Shown here piece by piece: positions 24,101 through 36,200 of a DNA stretch of 64,000 nucleotides. How positions within the stretch are numbered: position 1 is the stretch's first letter; every line of letters begins with the position of its first letter. The stretch is from positions 16,529,318 through 16,593,317 of the forward strand of contig NC_091147.1 of assembly GCF_041381155.1 (NCBI RefSeq). The letters are read 5' to 3'. This stretch comes from Argopecten irradians (taxonomy: Eukaryota > Mollusca > Bivalvia > Pectinida > Pectinidae). The notes below the pieces were generated by a model that was not told the origin of the DNA, did not search any database, and saw only the letters and a list, made by a program, of their open reading frames with translations. Made by a program: the position numbers and the translations under genes.

Positions 24101-25016
24101 TCTAAATCATTAGGTCCCCACCAACTTCTTTAGGGAAGTAAGGTAACAATGAAATGCTTCTCAACAATGCTATATATCGTCTTTGCATATCATAGAGTTA
24201 CCTCCCTTGGCCTAGGTATCAATTTTGACGTCATTATTTAATGAGTGAAACTCACGTTGTTTTCTCTGAAAATTGAGACGTTTTACTCGCAAACACATGA
24301 CGTAACACTTCAATACCTTCCCGCAAGGACAAATAACTCTGTAATGTGCAAATACACAATTCCACCTAGCATGTCACAGAATTATCTGTGTGGCGGATAG
24401 GTACCCATTGTGCCTTCATTCGTTTATGAATGAATCTCACATCGTTTTCATTGAAATGTCGTCACAATCAATACCTACCCATATGGGTAGGTAACTAAGT
24501 GTTATGCAGATACAAAATACTTTGTCTGCAAGCGTTTGTTAAGCAAACAACTTTTTGAGATGAATCCTAAATGGAAGCTTGTAATATGACTTCCTGTTTA
24601 TATTTTGTACCAGTGATATAAAGGACCTTGCCCAATGATCACGAAACAGTCTTTTGCATAGCCATTTAAAAACGACGTAATTTTTTGTAACGTCATCTGT
24701 GATTGGCTAATTCTAATCTTGAGACATTTTTAGACCGTTAAATGATCCAAGGGTCACATTTATGTAGTACCATAAATAATGAATATATTGTACCTGTAAA
24801 GTATGTCGCACCATACATAATGTTGCTGACAATCGTAAGGTCGTCCAATGTGGTGCCCAACTCCTCAATAACTGGTACAAACAATATCCCAAAACTGGAC
24901 ATCATCATTATCGCCAGCATGTGGCTGACAGAGCACCCCAGCACGATCATCCACGCCCATCCTCTGTCAATGTGATCTGGTTTTACACGTGAAGGAAGCA
25001 GACATTCCCGTTCAAC
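18192..25016 (-). CDS. Monocarboxylate-transporter-family MFS protein (SLC16 type)
   Basis: Six exons in transcript order: 25016-24794, 21841-21701, 20767-20504, 20166-19783, 19009-18884 and 18460-18192. Every junction is GT/AG and phase 1, and together they give about 468 residues ending at TAG. Exon 1 has DRGWAWMIVLG, the SLC16 D-G-x-W-x-W motif entering helix 1. Exon 2 carries the GP/RFG-like turn as NPICGIVSCRAIM. Exon 3 holds helices 4-6 (GGGLLISSSLMAIRNYF, EFGLDGTFLVMSG) and ends with an LLRP segment. Exon 4 has the central loop and helices 7-9, exon 5 GPDKVSGCFGMLYMSY and GNPLAG, and exon 6 the last helix and a cytoplasmic tail. Twelve membrane helices are expected, moving monocarboxylates or related solutes with protons at a membrane; the substrate cannot be told. 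The true start codon is not in exon 1, which opens in frame from an acceptor; see the candidate exon at 28158-28230. Introns carry several MITEs. Confidence 0.9.
19124..19336. mobile_element. MITE with about 40-bp terminal inverted repeats
   Basis: CACAGGGATCTGAGAATTAG at the left recurs inverted at the right end, and the pairing extends through ATTATATAATCAT with few changes. About 213 bp, non-coding, in the intron between exons 4 and 5 of the SLC16 gene. Confidence 0.7.
21260..21365. repeat. Perfect inverted repeat (about 30-bp arms), probable MITE core
   Basis: GTTCATTTCATATGAGATTT and its continuation at about 21258-21290 are repeated inverted at about 21344-21375. Weaker outer pairing (TATCACATGATTACAAAT near 21395, GGATTATGTGATAAAGG near 21645) suggests a larger or nested element in the intron between SLC16 exons 2 and 3. 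Confidence 0.6.
22050..22224. mobile_element. Short palindromic MITE (GCAGAGTTATC/GGTAGGTA type), copy
   Basis: The left end (TTGCAGAGTTATCGCCC, GTAGGTATCCATTG) pairs with the right end (AATACCTACCAACAAGG, GATAACTCATATATGCAAAT). The same ends recur at 24178, 24375 and 5441. Intronic in SLC16. Confidence 0.65.
24178..24355. mobile_element. Short palindromic MITE, second intronic copy
   Basis: It starts TTTGCATATCATAGAGTTAC and ends AATACCTTCCCGCAAGG then ACTCTGTAATGTGCAAAT. It carries TGACGTCATT inside. Confidence 0.65.
24375..24515. mobile_element. Short palindromic MITE, third intronic copy
   Basis: It lies 20 bases after the previous copy in the same orientation: CACAGAATTATCTG...GGTACCCATTGTG at the left, AATACCTACCCATATGGGTA and GTTATGCAGATAC at the right. 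Confidence 0.6.
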
Positions 25017-25296
25017 CTGTTGGAAGTAGAAAAGCGAATAATACAGTATTCTTTATATATTTTTTTGTGATTCCGCAGTTAAAACAGAAATGTGTTCATA
25101 TTACTATTTCGTACTTTGTATTTATTCCTCAGGTAAAACAATATTAACGGGAATATATAAATTGTACTATATCTCTATTAAATGTTAATCGTTTGATAAA
25201 AAGAAATTTACAGAATTTAATTCACTATAAAAATTCCTGTGGCAAAACGAAATCAACTTACTTTACTATATCTGTATTTAATGTTATTTTTCTGAA

Positions 25297-25445
25297 AAAT
25301 CAAGTGAACGGAAATACATTCATTTTCTTATATCTTAAATCAAGTGAACGGAAATACATTCATTTTATTATATCTTAAATCAAATTAACGGAAATACATT
25401 CATTTTCTTATATCTTAAATCAAGTTAACGAAAATACATTTAAAT
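25297..25445. repeat. 40-bp tandem repeat, about 3.5 copies
   Basis: The unit contains AAATCAAGTGAACGGAAATA then CATTCATTTT; starts near 25297, 25337, 25377 and 25417. Non-coding, just upstream of the first confident SLC16 exon. Confidence 0.75.
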
Positions 25446-25610
25446 GTAATTTTTTAAATGTTATTCCATTGATAAAACTTTGTGCATTACTTACACTATT
25501 TCTGTCATCAATACCATTCCATTTGTAAAATTATTCATTTTCGTTCATTTGTGTTTCTCTCAGCCTCAATTAAAACGTACCTACTTTTTACATATCAACC
25601 TATATAATAC

Positions 25611-25755
25611 GGGAGTTTCAAGATCCAAAACTACATGGGTAAAGTACAATTTATCGTCGATTAGTCCTATCTTCAGGTGATTATGGCGACACGAAGCTCA
25701 CGTCAAATGAAGACGTCATTGTCACCGGAAGATGGGACTAACCCCCGTTTTTCTT
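25611..25755. mobile_element. MITE related to the element at 59147-59312
   Basis: GATCCAAAACTAC, AAAGTACAATTTATCGTCGATTAGTCC and CATCTTCAGGTGATTA-like segments match, in the same order, the element at 59147. The right arm (GGAAGATGGGACTAA) is shorter. Confidence 0.5.
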
Positions 25756-26292
25756 CAAATATGAACCATTCTGCACCCGCCCATTTACAACACCCAAGAA
25801 ATATAAAGCCATTTAAAAAAAATACTAAAATCTGCAATCTGCAATGTCTACCGGGATAAATATCTTTTCTAAAGCCCTTTTCAAAATATTGCTTTTTTAT
25901 ATATCAAGAAGGATCATGTTAGTATTACAATTGTACGTTGAAGGTGGACATGGAATATAAAAGCGGAAAGTCTGAATTCAAGCATCCATGACATGCATTA
26001 CCTTATGTTCACTCCGTGGCATAGTGACACCCAACAATAAAAACAGATGGAAACCCCAATAATGGTTAATATAATGGATAATACACCACACTATCGACGG
26101 GAATCTATGGCAAAACTATCGTGGGCATTAAAAGGAGGTTGATTTCTTTCCAATTTAATTGGGAAATGATTTTGTTGAAATTGCAGAAATCTATATATAA
26201 TTTGACTTAAGATATAAGGAATAATATATTTTGCAGGGGCACGTCTCTTAATTTCCAATATATACACTTAGTAACCAACATGTTTTCCATCA

Positions 26293-26437
26293 AGGTGCTA
26301 CACCGCTGACGATATTTGGATTTTGCTCTATCAAAACATAATCACGCGAATTAGTATTTCCATCAATTAGAAAATTTACTAACTTCACACTGTTACCACC
26401 ATTGAAAAGTTTGAGCTTTTTATTTTACTCCAAGATA

Positions 26438-26469
<32 letters not shown>

Positions 26470-26661
26470 AAAATTAATTGCGTCCCCGAGAAAGTCCATG
26501 GATTATGTCCTATATTGAATGTCGTACTTATTGGGCTCCACTAAAACCAACACAAGATATTTCATATTATTTTTGTGTTAATTAGACATTCATTTACAAG
26601 AGTAAACACCAATTATTGTTCAAATGATGAGTATCGTTTATGATATGGCGGCGATGAAGCA
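26293..26661. mobile_element. MITE, ATGCTCCACCGC family, copy 2 (diverged)
   Basis: The interior matches copies 1 and 3 in order (TTACCACCATTGAAAAGTTTGAGC, then TATGTCCTATAT, then TTATTGTTCAAATGATGA). The termini are more decayed, and a TA microsatellite (26436-26463) has grown inside. Confidence 0.65.
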
Positions 26662-27340
26662 ACTATAAGCTCGAAATGTATCCGGATATCGTGTTACAAA
26701 CCTTGTTTTTGGTGTCACGTGGTTTGTAGCCGACTATCTTCACTGATAAAACTCTACCCATCGGATATTACTTATACGCTAAGAAGTTTTCTTCTTTAAA
26801 TCCACAAAGAATTATGTACGTAGTGTATGGTAGAAGGACGTTATATATAAAGTTATTTTGCGTCGTGGCAATTGGTTTAAGATAATTCATATTCACGACG
26901 ATACATGTACCTGATGTAAAATAAGTTTCTGTCATTAAATCTCCATGTTCTGGTAAAATTATTTGATTGGTAACGAACGTAAACAACTTATGATGCATAT
27001 ATGTAAATCAGACATGTCTTGTAAACAGTTCAAAAAATTATGTATGTCTATATATCAATATCATGGGATTACCACTTTTTTGTTTTGGAAGGGATGGGGT
27101 TCTGCCATCGTACGACGTGACGAAGTATTGCTTCACGACTATATTTCAGATACCATTTTGTGATAAAACCTGGACATATAGCATTTTGAAGCAAATAATA
27201 TAAATTTCTTTTAGTCTTGTAAGCAGTTCCAAAACTTATACTTAATTATATACCACTTTACTGTCGCAAGATACAAAGGGCTCAAACGCGAATTCAAATG
27301 TAACATAAAACGTACTGTAACAACAAAAGGAAAATATATT

Positions 27341-27678
27341 AGATGCTCCACCGCCGACGAATAGTATTTTTTCTCTATCAAAAACAGGAGCAGACGAATT
27401 AGTATTTTTCATCAATTTTAAAAGTAACTTACTTTACACTATTACCATCATTGAAAAGTTTGAGCCTTTTCTTTTAATTCAAATTAAAACATTAAACTTT
27501 ATTGATAGCACTATGTCCTATATGGAAATAAGTACTTATTTCGGAACCATCAAAAGCTAAATAAATAATTTTTATATGCATATTGGTGTTAATTAAACAC
27601 ATATAAACACGATTATACATTAGTTATTGTTCAAATGATGGATATGTTTTATGCTCTATCGGCGGCGGAGCATCTTTA
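27341..27678. mobile_element. MITE, ATGCTCCACCGC family, copy 3
   Basis: Left end AGATGCTCCACCGCCGACGA and right end GGCGGCGGAGCATCTTTAA are good inverted repeats. The interior is collinear with the copies at 2884 and 26293. Confidence 0.75.
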
Positions 27679-27777
27679 ATTGGTGTAATGGTGTAATAAA
27701 TTAACGAAGATGCAATATATAGTAAACCCAAAAAATTGTTTAATTTGGTTGTTATGTTGGATTTTTTTTTATTTACG

Positions 27778-27995
27778 TTCTATTAACATCCATGGTCACT
27801 AAAGGACCGCCTCTTGTGTGTGTATTGTGTTGCGATGTGTGATTGTCTGTACGTTTTGGGAGGCTGCGGTATATGCTTGCTGTTTCTCTTTGTAATAGTG
27901 GAACCTATTGCTTATATTTATATTTACATCTGTATAGTGCTATCACGCCGAAGCGAACCACCAAATAACACACACACACCACCCTAGTAAAAAGA
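27778..27995 (-). repeat. Interspersed repeat, inverted partial copy of the 8083-8636 family
   Basis: Read on the minus strand it contains CTATACAGATG, ACGTACAGACAATCACACAT-like sequence and ends with GTTAATAGAACGT, matching the 3' half of the 8.1-8.6 kb copy (through the TATAGCACTATAAA region to GTTAATAGGACGT). Confidence 0.5.
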
Positions 27996-28157
27996 TTTAC
28001 AGTACTTCTGTCTATCAAATAATTCGAATACTACAGTTATACGTATCCTCTTTTCAAGTGAATCTGTTGTATAAAAAAAAATGTCGATAAAGGTCTCTTG
28101 AAGCAAAAACCTCCAAATTATCTCCACTGACTTTTAGCGAGAAACATGCCACCTTAC

Positions 28158-28230
28158 CTTAGATCTACTCGATATGGAGTTTTGTCTTCCTCTTCGGTGG
28201 GTTTGGTAGCACTGGAGTGGATATCGCTCT
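28158..28230 (-). other. Candidate 5' exon of the SLC16 gene
   Basis: A 73-base segment with an acceptor (ACATTCCAG) and a donor (AAG|GTAAGG). In the frame compatible with exon 1 (phase 0 exit) it reads ERYPLQCYQTHRRGRQNS and on to SRSK, with no stop. Another frame is also open (SDIHSSATKPTEEEDK) but does not join in phase. It may be a coding 5' exon or UTR. Confidence 0.35.
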
Positions 28231-28732
28231 CTGGAATGTAAATGTCCCAAATATGGTAAGATAATTGACATAATAGAGTTTAATTAAAACATATAGGTGT
28301 AAATAGGTAAGGCGAATATAGGCCCATTTCGTTCTAAAGATGACTGTTTTCAAAATCCAAAAATGGATATCAAAATATGAAGGTTCTGAATTTATATATT
28401 TCACATGTGATATCTAAATGATCTTATTTGGGAAAAAGTAATTTATTGATTGTAGCAAATAGTTCATTATATGACAGAATAGCATCATCTTGCGACTTGT
28501 GACTTTTGTTGGGGTTTTCCCGTATTAAAATCCACTTTTATTATAGAAAGCATTAAATGGCTAACATTTATTATGGCTCATTTTATGCAGCGTAGTAAAA
28601 CAAAATTTTAATCCTATATACAAAAAGTGGTTCTCCGATGCGCTCTTGCTGAAAAATGAGAAAAAACGTCAGTGATAAAATAATTTAATTCAATATCATA
28701 CAGAATTATTGTAAGAACAAGCCGAAGTATCA

Positions 28733-28803
28733 AGTTCGTGTAGCTCAGATGGTTGAGACGTGGCACCTTGTGCTGAAGTTTGGTTTTCGAATCACTAAAT
28801 GGT
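28733..28803 (+). repeat. tRNA-like sequence, probable SINE head or tRNA pseudogene
   Basis: An A-box-like TGTAGCTCAGATGGTTGAGA and a B-box-like GGTTTTCGAATCACT at tRNA spacing. The acceptor-stem ends do not pair well and the B box has an extra base, so it is not called a working tRNA. Confidence 0.5.
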
Positions 28804-31231
28804 CCGATTTTTTTATGTTTTAACAAGCAACATAGATCCTTTATTTTGTCATAACAAATAGTTTAATTTAATTGTGACATCCATAAATCACAAATAAAGA
28901 TAATGAAAACAAGTAATTGGAAAAAATGTCCTCATCTATACACTTTAAATTTCAGATCTCGTGTAAATTGTATACATTGTGTGATGTCAACCATAGTACA
29001 TGAAGTGAAAGAGTCAGCATGGTTAGTAATTATAATTGATACAATTAAATTTTGCAGCGATCACATCTACTACAATGAATAAAGTCGTCGTTTATTATGC
29101 GAATGATGATATAGACTACTAGTGACAATTTATTTTAGACGTGAGCGACCCATAATACGTCATGATATGGCATTTTACCTGTAACAGCTGTGTAGTGTAT
29201 TTTTAGCTTGAGCAAGAGCTATGCGCGGCCTAGGTTGTGACTGGCGGAAAGTGACTATGCCACAAATTTGAACCAGAAACGTTTGACAAATTACACTAAA
29301 ACTATTTTATGATGGTGAATCTGATATCAACATAACTGGTCCTGAAAACATGCAATCAATTCGAAGGAAAGACAAATGAAAAAAGTCTGATAAAAGATAG
29401 AAACTGATCAATCAACTTAATATGTAATCGAAAGTATTTTAATTACGTTTTGTAAAATAATTGATTTTAATCGGTTACAGGTAAATTGTACCTCTAATCG
29501 GTTATTGATTAAATACATTTTGGAGTAATTGTGCTTATATCTGGTAAAATTTAGGTATTTAATACCTATGATTTAACGTATTGAATAATAATGTTAAGTA
29601 TGTGTATGTGTTGCAATCAAATGAAGGCAATCGAATATGTATTGCCTTATTACAAGGAAAGCCGGAAATGTAGCGGGATCTCCGAGCACTGGCAGGTGCT
29701 CTACCGATGGAGTTGTCTGGTCACCAATGATCGATCCTGACCAATTCTGGTATAATACATATTTCTGTAAAATATGAAAAAAAAAACAAAAAAAGTAAAA
29801 TTAATAAGTAATCATTATTTATCATAAATCAATCATTGCATTTTGTGGTATGATACGTATCTAGGCTTCCGTGACTAATAGTAATCAGTGACCTACTTTG
29901 TTTCAGTCTATAGCAGGTATGCAGACCAGGTATTGTTTTTGTACTTTTGATGGACTGTTTATTGATTTGTATTACAGACTACATAACAGTAGATTTCTCC
30001 CATTTCAGAGTACACAGGAGTTTAATGTAGTCATTGATTACTGGGAAATCCACAAGGGAAATAATTCCATATCACAAACAATTATATAAAAACATAGGAA
30101 TTGTCAAATTATCTAAATTGCTGTTTGAAATCATTAAAACAGGACATTGTTTTGATAATATGTTAATTATTTATAAAACTTACATAAATTTGTTTATGGA
30201 TATCGTGACATTACAGACTAGAAATGCCGATGTCGTGAACAAGACATATAAAATGGAGCGTGCTAGTAAAACAGATTGTTTACCGTACGGCGTCAGGCTA
30301 TCCGATTTTACACTGCAATTGACGGGCACATAAAGACTTTGATAAATTGGTTGATACAAAATGTTGTACTCGTTTATAATTAACGTGGATCTGTTCCACC
30401 TGCTACAGAAATATTTCAAAATGACATTGAACTTTGTCCTGAAAATGTAACGTAAACGTAACTAAACAATCTAACTATAGCTTTTGATGAAGTCATACGT
30501 ACACTCACTAGTACAAATGTATAACACTCACTTTTTACAACAAAAAGACCCGATATATTCTACGAAGTTCTTTGTTAGAAATTACAAATGTTTCACAGCA
30601 TTTCATTTCTTATCATAGTAAAATTACACTCTGAATTAAATTTAACCAATATTTTTTTTCGAATGCGTTCTAATATTTTCCTCGTTACTCTTATATATGC
30701 TGGTCTTACGAATGGATTCTTTATTATTTTTGACCAACAAACAAAACACATAACAATTGATCGGTTTGCTTTAAATGTTGTCTGCATACATATTGTTGAA
30801 AATAACGAAAATACATAGGAAATATCTTACAATACCAAATCAGCAGTTTTCAACACTCCCTATCTCGGCTTTCACAAGAATCGGAAGATACTAAACATGT
30901 GAATTCATGCAATATTACTATGAATATGTACACATATACATTTCACTTTCCTAAGTTTATCTGTGCAAAAGTATACTTTGGTATGCGAAGCAAATACATG
31001 TATAGCGTCGAAAGCTCCGCTTCAGGAATTTAAGATTTTTCATACTCATTAATTAAGAAGAGCTTTTACTATTCTATTCATCACCAAAATTACCAACATT
31101 TTAAGAATTACAATATTTACAATGCCCAAGTGATCATTTTACAAGTACAAATAAGATTTGAAAGTGATTTTCGGCGGTACAGCCAAATATCATGATATTT
31201 ACATCTACAGTGCAATGAAATGAGTTCAGGA
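28804..31231. other. Intergenic, AT-rich, no gene recognised
   Basis: Only short frames. At 29655-29745, minus strand, there is a second tRNA-like remnant (ATCGGTAGAGCACCTGCC followed by GAGATCCCGCTACA). Confidence 0.4.
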
Positions 31232-31463
31232 GGAAAAACTGATCAATTACAAGACTGCAGATAATTTCAGATTTTAGGAAAGATTACAGAGAAAGCGATG
31301 CCCAACTTCAAAGTCACACAGTCAATCACAGTATACCGTTAGTCAATTCTGTTGATGTACAGCAAAGGACAAAACTACTTCTCTCATCTGTTATCGCTCA
31401 CAGAGCCTTCAGTTTTGATATGACATGGTTAAGCTGTGGACAATAACGACAATGACAGTAACC
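31232..31463. repeat. Partial copy of the AGGGTTACTATCACTG TIR element
   Basis: From GATTACAGAGAAAGCGATGC (about 31283) to ACGACAATGACAGTAACCC (31463) it follows the right two-thirds of the element at 3738-4024. The left end is missing or unrecognisable. Confidence 0.55.
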
Positions 31464-31774
31464 CATGGAGTATCGTGGATGGCGTAGTCGTTGACATCAC
31501 CGTGTTTGTTTGTTTGACTACCATTTTAGTATTTGAAGTACCGCCCTTATTAAAAGACTAGTGTGATGAGTCATCGCTTGGTCCAACAAGCAATGTATCA
31601 AGCTGTAGCGAGTACGCTTGACAGTATTGGAGACACGAACACAATGTCCATTATTAACAAGAGGCCTTACGGGAAAGAACTGTCATCCAATTATAATTTG
31701 GTGTTTGTTTTTATAGGTAAAGGGAGATAATCAACATGCAGTCGACTAGATTAAACATGCATGAATAGAGGATC

Positions 31775-32112
31775 TTAGGCCAAAACAACGTCTGTTTAGG
31801 GTTATATTGGCAAAGAAATAGGGTCGGTTGGTAAGGATTATTTTTTATATATTTAAATTTATTTTGTCAAATTCAGATGCGAGCTGTTTCAAAACAGATA
31901 TTTGGTTCCTATTTATCAACAAAATGATTAAACATTATTGTCTTTCACTCTTGACTCTTTATTTAACAATGAAAAAATGGAGATTTGACTAAGAAAGAAG
32001 GTATTAACAGCTCAGATTGACCTAGAATAAAACTATTAATAGGAGTATCCTTTTAGGTTCAGTAAAAAATAAGGTTCGGTCGAATAACCCTAAACAGACA
32101 TTGTTGGCCTTA
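31775..32112. mobile_element. MITE with about 30-bp TIRs (TTAGGCCAAAACAACG / CATTGTTGGCCTTA)
   Basis: Left TIR TTAGGCCAAAACAACGTCTG continuing TTTAGGGTTAT; right end ATAACCCTAAACAGACATTG then TTGGCCTTA. About 338 bp, non-coding. Immediately next to it (32113-32224) is another imperfect inverted repeat (ACATGAGTGGTTATGTAGTA / ACATAGTCACGAGTGT). Confidence 0.7.
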
Positions 32113-33267
32113 CATGAGTGGTTATGTAGTATGAAATCTATGAAACAAGTTCATTAATTTAATATGCCACGTATCAAATTATTTAACGAGTTTGATAAAT
32201 TTCATATTACATAGTCACGAGTGTAAGATTATATTTATCACATAACTTTTATTATAGAAATTTAAGTGAAACTTTTTAATTTTGTCTCTATAAAACAGTA
32301 GAAATCCGGCTTGGATGTGAAGTTAAACAATCAAGTAACGTCATAAAAAGATTATGACGTCAAAACTACCTCTGACGTCACAATAGTATTATAACACATG
32401 TGTCGTGCCGTACGATATTTATGACATGGTCGTATGGAATGGCTAGACGGGCCAGTTACGTGATAAATACTAAGAAACTGAAGAAGTTGTTAGATTCTAA
32501 AAAAAACACATGTATTTTACCAATATAAACTTGAAAGAGTGCTCCATTTTTAATAATTTAGGCCGGTGTAACTTGAGAGGTAGTTTAATGTTTTCACCTA
32601 CATGTATTTGAACCATGTGATCTTGAATTAAGGCCAATGTCGTTCATTTAAACAAACTTGGTAACCTTCATGCCAGCATGCTACGGCGCCAATAGCAGGT
32701 ACATTTGTATCTTAAACTTATTAGTTATTTTTAAGAAGTTATTTAAATTTTTTAGACTTTTTAGCACCTGTGACTTGAATGAAAGTTCATTCACTTGAGC
32801 AAACGTTGTTGCTCTTGCTATAGGTCGGACATGAGTACCTGCGTACCATGAGCCTTTCATAGTCGTCGCTCGGCGACAGAAGAAACACGATAGCTGTACC
32901 TGGTCCTGAAACAGTCAGAGGTTAAAATAAATGATGCATGACCGTACTTATATCAGCGTAAACGTTTCGGTGAATTATACTTGTCTATGTGACTTTGTTC
33001 CGTGCTTGTTTATGTATAGCGCCTGAATAATGATGGACATAACAGTTATAGCATTGCCTGAATTGTGTATAGGTTCGCCGTTAGTCGAATTACGCTGATT
33101 GGGGACAAATGCGATCGACTGATTCAAGGATGGTATGCATCAATAATCATACCATTAATTATACATTACATAACATTATTTTGCATTTCAATCATTATAG
33201 CAGAGTTATTGCAGGTGTATAGCGTTAAAGCATGGCTACTGATAGACGCCTCGCTTTTTCTAACAGA

Positions 33268-36200
33268 ATGATTTGGTTTATTCTCATATATTTTCAGGGG
33301 ATTGTCTTCGCGGATAGTCCAGGTAAGTGAAGCACAAGATGTTATCATTGTCTTTCACCAATATCATTCATTGTGTTTTTGTTTCCATTTATTACCAGCA
33401 GTGATATAGGTAGATACACGGAATAGCTATATTTGGTGTAACCATTGTCATCATTCAGCATTGATGCATCCAGATGGATTTAAAGAAAATCCACTCTCCA
33501 AATCCTTAGAAACAATGAATAGTCACCATTTTCCTATATGGAGTTGTGCAATTTCCCTAGGGAATTGGAACCCTCTTCTCATCTCCATGATACTTTTCTG
33601 GGAATTGTTTGGAAAAGAATGTATTAAAGTTATATGTGCCGTAATATTCACACTCACGAATCAAGAAGAGCTTTTAATAGGTTATTCATCACCAAAACTT
33701 AGCAACATTTTGAGAATTACAATACTTGTAATGTATAGGTTATTATTTTACAAGCTAAAATGATTTTTTGGCAGTACTGCTAAAAAGTATTATATTTATA
33801 TTTGCAGTGGAGTTATGTTGAGCTGCACACCATTATACAAACATTGTTTTTTAAATGATATGAGGATAAATGAAAATGATATAATGATTACACCAAATAA
33901 AACAATGAGAGGTGTAAATCAAATATATATGTCACCGAAGCTAATAATGATGAAATCGATTGATAGATTGATAAAATGAAATAATACCATGACAAATGAA
34001 ATTGAAATAATGATAGAAGCGAATGACATATTAGTCAAATAAAATATTGTGGTGTACACATTCATGTCGTATATTTACAGTGTTATTTGTAATTGTAAAG
34101 TAATTTCTACGGGTGTATTTCCATCTAAACATACATAGGCATAATATCAAGATATTTATAGTACTTAACTTTGGTGTTGTAACTAATGTTTATAAAGCAT
34201 CATACATTTATACAATGTTCATTTGAATGGGTTTCACAGCTTCATTCATCAAACCTGGTGATTTCAAAGGATTGCTAAAGAAATAATAATATGATAGAAT
34301 TTTCCCCAAGTAACGGCACATATAACTTGTGAAACGAAAATATTATACTGGGAAAATGTGAAAGTTTCCTAAACCATGTATATTTTAAATCGTGAAAATT
34401 ATAATAGATATTATAATAGTTCATTGTGTAAAGAAAATCATTTTATTTACTAAATTCGAATTTACTGAAAGAAAGTGTGAATATTTTACCGAAAGATGTG
34501 AATATTTTATTGCAGTATGACTATGCGAATACACTGTACAATAGTTCTTTAATACATAAATGCAATGTGTTATGTGAATAATTTACTGTATGATGTGAAG
34601 GTTTTTTTTAAACGCTTAACTGTAAATTAAGAGAGCTTTATTGTGAAATGTTGAATGTGCAGGAATTCGAGTGTATCCAGCCTTTCAACTGTTGAACTTT
34701 AGGCTGTTTCATTTTTTTATGTTTTGTTTGTTTTCTAATTATGTGGTCGATTAAACTTCAGTTTCCTACGCAGATTTTTTCGTGGTTGGGCTATTTCGAG
34801 TATCTGTGTACCTGTATTTTATGTTAACATTTGCTACACTTTAAATAATTTATAGTCTTATTGAAGGTTTTCAGAACATTAAATGTCTCATATGTTACAT
34901 AAATACAACGATCCACTATTGAATATTTCGCGATTCCAGGCAGTTAAAACCAATGAAAATATTGGACCAAATATTTGTTATTTAGCTGCAATATTGAATG
35001 ATATACTTATAAACGTTTTGTAATTACGTTCGGTTAATTAGTACACCAAAGTGCATGATATAATACTTATATATATGGTGTACTAAAATAGAATATTTGA
35101 TATTTTGGTAGATTGATGAAAAAGTAATTAAAGAAAGAAATTAGTTTGTTGGGCGTTGTGTTTGTAATGCAGTTAACCTGTATTCTGCCCACATAGTTTC
35201 ATAGCGGACACTAAGATATTAACAAGTTCATTTGGAACATCTCGATTTTTTCTACCTAGGGTTCAAGTTGACTTTATTTTGTCATACATTATGTTATAAT
35301 TCAATCTTACATGTAAAGAGTATTTTCACTGGTTTATAGGTGCCATAAGTGGACGAAATGGTTAGTTTTCCTTCAAATATCTATTGAACACAATAAAATT
35401 TGATGAATCAAGTTGTGAAAATCATTGAAATGGACAGACGAACATGTATGATGACTTTTAAACATTAATTACAAAACATAACTTAAGCACAAGGTCTTTT
35501 TCATGCCTTATGCATGTTTACATGAAAACGTACCTGTAGAAGTCACTTTAAAATTACTAATAGCACTGTAAAATGTGAAATGAAATTGTAGAGCACACCC
35601 TGGCTTCATGGTCTGATCGTATACACACATTTCACTGCACTGTAAACGTTAATATGATGATTTTGGGAATACTGCCAAAATTCATTTGGAACTCTTATTT
35701 GTATTTTCTTATTTAAATTAAAACAAATGCATTGTAAGTATTGTAATTATCAAAATATCGGAAACTTTTGGTGGTAACATAGTATAAGCTCTTCTTGATT
35801 CATCAGTATGAAAATCACAGCACACGTACACTGTAACCTTAACAGCCCAAAAATGGAAAAACAATTTTGATTGGTTGATACAACGGCAAAATACTTTCAC
35901 AGAAAGACATCCTTCAGTAAATTTGGAATTTTGAGGAGAGAATCTATAGATTAAATTATAATGATTGACTTGAATGCATTTTTGTGTAGATATAACACTT
36001 CGCGTTTTATTCAGAGTACACTCAAGATTGTGTATTATAACTCCATACACAACCATAACACAAAACACTATAGTCTAAATAAACCGTTCTTACTTAAACA
36101 TTAAACATTTACTAATTTTGGGGCCCCTATTCTCTAACAAATCAATGTTTAAAGACAAACGGTGACATTATGATATCATATACGATATGAGATGATAAAA

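Noticed and set aside
28733-28803. Functional tRNA gene
   Set aside because: A- and B-box-like motifs are present but stem pairing is poor, so it is listed only as tRNA-like repeat.
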